Below, piece by piece: positions 63,530 through 64,000 of a DNA stretch of 64,000 bases (positions are counted from its first letter, which is position 1; the number at the start of each line of letters is the position of its first letter). The notes beneath the pieces were generated by a model. That model did no database searches, had not been told where the DNA came from, and was given only the letters and a program-made list of their open reading frames with translations. Origin of the DNA: Kineothrix alysoides (lineage in GTDB: Bacteria; Bacillota; Clostridia; Lachnospirales; Lachnospiraceae). The position numbers and the translations under genes were made by a program. The DNA lies in NCBI RefSeq assembly GCF_000732725.1, contig NZ_JPNB01000001.1:1488001-1552000 (forward strand). Direction: 5' to 3'.

Positions 63530-64000
63530 TTATTTGTAATTTACGATTTTACCGAAGTCGGGCTTCAAAGCTGCGCCGCCTACTAAGCCGCCGTCAATGT
63601 CCGGCTGTGAGAATAATTCGGATGCACTGGAAGCGGACACAGAACCGCCGTATTGGATGCGGATTGCTGCTGCGGTAGCATCATCATAAATTTCTGCGAT
63701 GCAGTCGCGAATAGCTTTGCATACTTCCTGAGCCTGCTCTGTAGTCGCAACCTTACCGGTGCCGATTGCCCAGATGGGTTCATAAGCGATGACCGATGAA
63801 GCAGCCTGAGCTGCAGTTACGTTTAAGAAAGCGATCTTGATCTGCTGGCGAATCCAGTCGATAGTGATGCCCTGCTCTCTCTGTGTCAAACTCTCGCCGC
63901 AGCAAACGATGGGCGTAATGCCGTGCTCGAATGCCTTCAATACTTTTTTATTTACGGTTTCGTCTGTTTCAGCGAAGTATTCTCTTCTTTCGGAATGTCC
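63530..64000 (-). CDS. tpiA: Triosephosphate isomerase, C-terminal part (cut by window edge)
   Basis: The last 156 residues of triosephosphate isomerase, the glycolytic enzyme interconverting dihydroxyacetone phosphate and glyceraldehyde 3-phosphate. The frame is open to base 64000 and starts with [14 protein letters not shown], the region with the catalytic histidine; the active-site glutamate is in [15 protein letters not shown], followed by the flexible loop, [12 protein letters not shown] and [13 protein letters not shown] at the end. About 95 residues lie outside the window. A strong terminator follows. Confidence 0.96.
   Translation of the reverse strand, partial: GHSERREYFAETDETVNKKVLKAFEHGITPIVCCGESLTQREQGITIDWIRQQIKIAFLNVTAAQAASSVIAYEPIWAIGTGKVATTEQAQEVCKAIRDCIAEIYDDATAAAIRIQYGGSVSASSASELFSQPDIDGGLVGGAALKPDFGKIVNYK

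Overview
The window looks like a chromosomal segment of a Gram-positive anaerobe of the class Clostridia, most likely the family Lachnospiraceae. That is an inference from gene content: ZapA next to a long U32 protein, the GGGtGRT/NifU-like pair, a split LacL/LacM beta-galactosidase with a two-domain AraC sensor, a short MetH without the reactivation domain, an AmmeMemoRadiSam locus, and purine-rich ribosome binding sites nearly everywhere. There is no rRNA, tRNA, CRISPR array, transposase or integrase. Almost every interval is a housekeeping or transport gene.

Layout. 1-6.4 kb (minus strand): U32 hydroxylase-type protein, zapA, ruvAB, and a DUF4037/TPR pair. 6.4-7.6 kb: a histidine phosphatase behind a structured leader. 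7.6-17.2 kb: branched-chain amino acid and methionine genes: leuCD (leuD is broken by a -1 frameshift at an A6 run), a divergent LysR regulator, ilvC, two different acetolactate synthase small subunits, ilvB and metH. 17.3-21.4 kb: a lipoprotein, then an operon of an unknown protein, a MerR-like HTH protein, an AmmeMemo fusion and a radical SAM enzyme. Its 5' leader contains seven perfect heptamers. 21.5-30.1 kb: a galactoside operon (AraC-type sensor-regulator, binding protein, two permeases, lacL, lacM). 30.3-35.6 kb: an AT-rich accessory stretch with a membrane protein, a Cys-cluster/pentapeptide protein, an acyltransferase with TetR regulator, and an AIPR-like putative phage-defence gene. 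The last lies between an intact GGGtGRT gene and a relict of a second GGGtGRT 3' end. 35.6-44.8 kb: GGGtGRT, NifU-like, a beta-helix protein, topB, an EAL/GGDEF protein, asd and argH.

45.0-50.5 kb (plus strand): an ABC importer pair lacking a binding protein. It is followed by a strong promoter, a 29-codon ORF, two terminators and a heterodimeric ABC exporter, an arrangement resembling the bmrB-bmrCD attenuator of Bacillus. 50.6-54.5 kb: acyl-CoA ligase, sodium symporter and thioesterase. 54.6-59.1 kb: thiamine diphosphokinase, a TPR membrane protein, a 139-bp inverted-repeat element, a possibly leaderless YgjP-type metallopeptidase and a DEAD-box helicase. 59.3-63.0 kb: a CotH kinase / VTC-like polyphosphate polymerase / DUF4956 operon. 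63.5-64 kb: the C-terminal part of tpiA, cut by the window edge.

Gene-free stretches above 300 bp are 6432-6768 (promoter and structured leader), 9422-9795 (leuC/LysR control region), 33644-34053 (tetR promoter, hairpin, relict gene end), 35257-35613 (inverted repeat and terminator), 46584-46933 (leader ORF and two terminators) and 63010-63529 (cotH promoter, tpiA terminator, otherwise featureless AT-rich DNA). The most interesting loci are the exporter leader (46.6-46.9 kb), the AIPR island with its relict gene end (33.9-35.5 kb), the slippery-site break in leuD (7.95 kb) and the heptamer array in the AmmeMemoRadiSam operon leader (21.34 kb).
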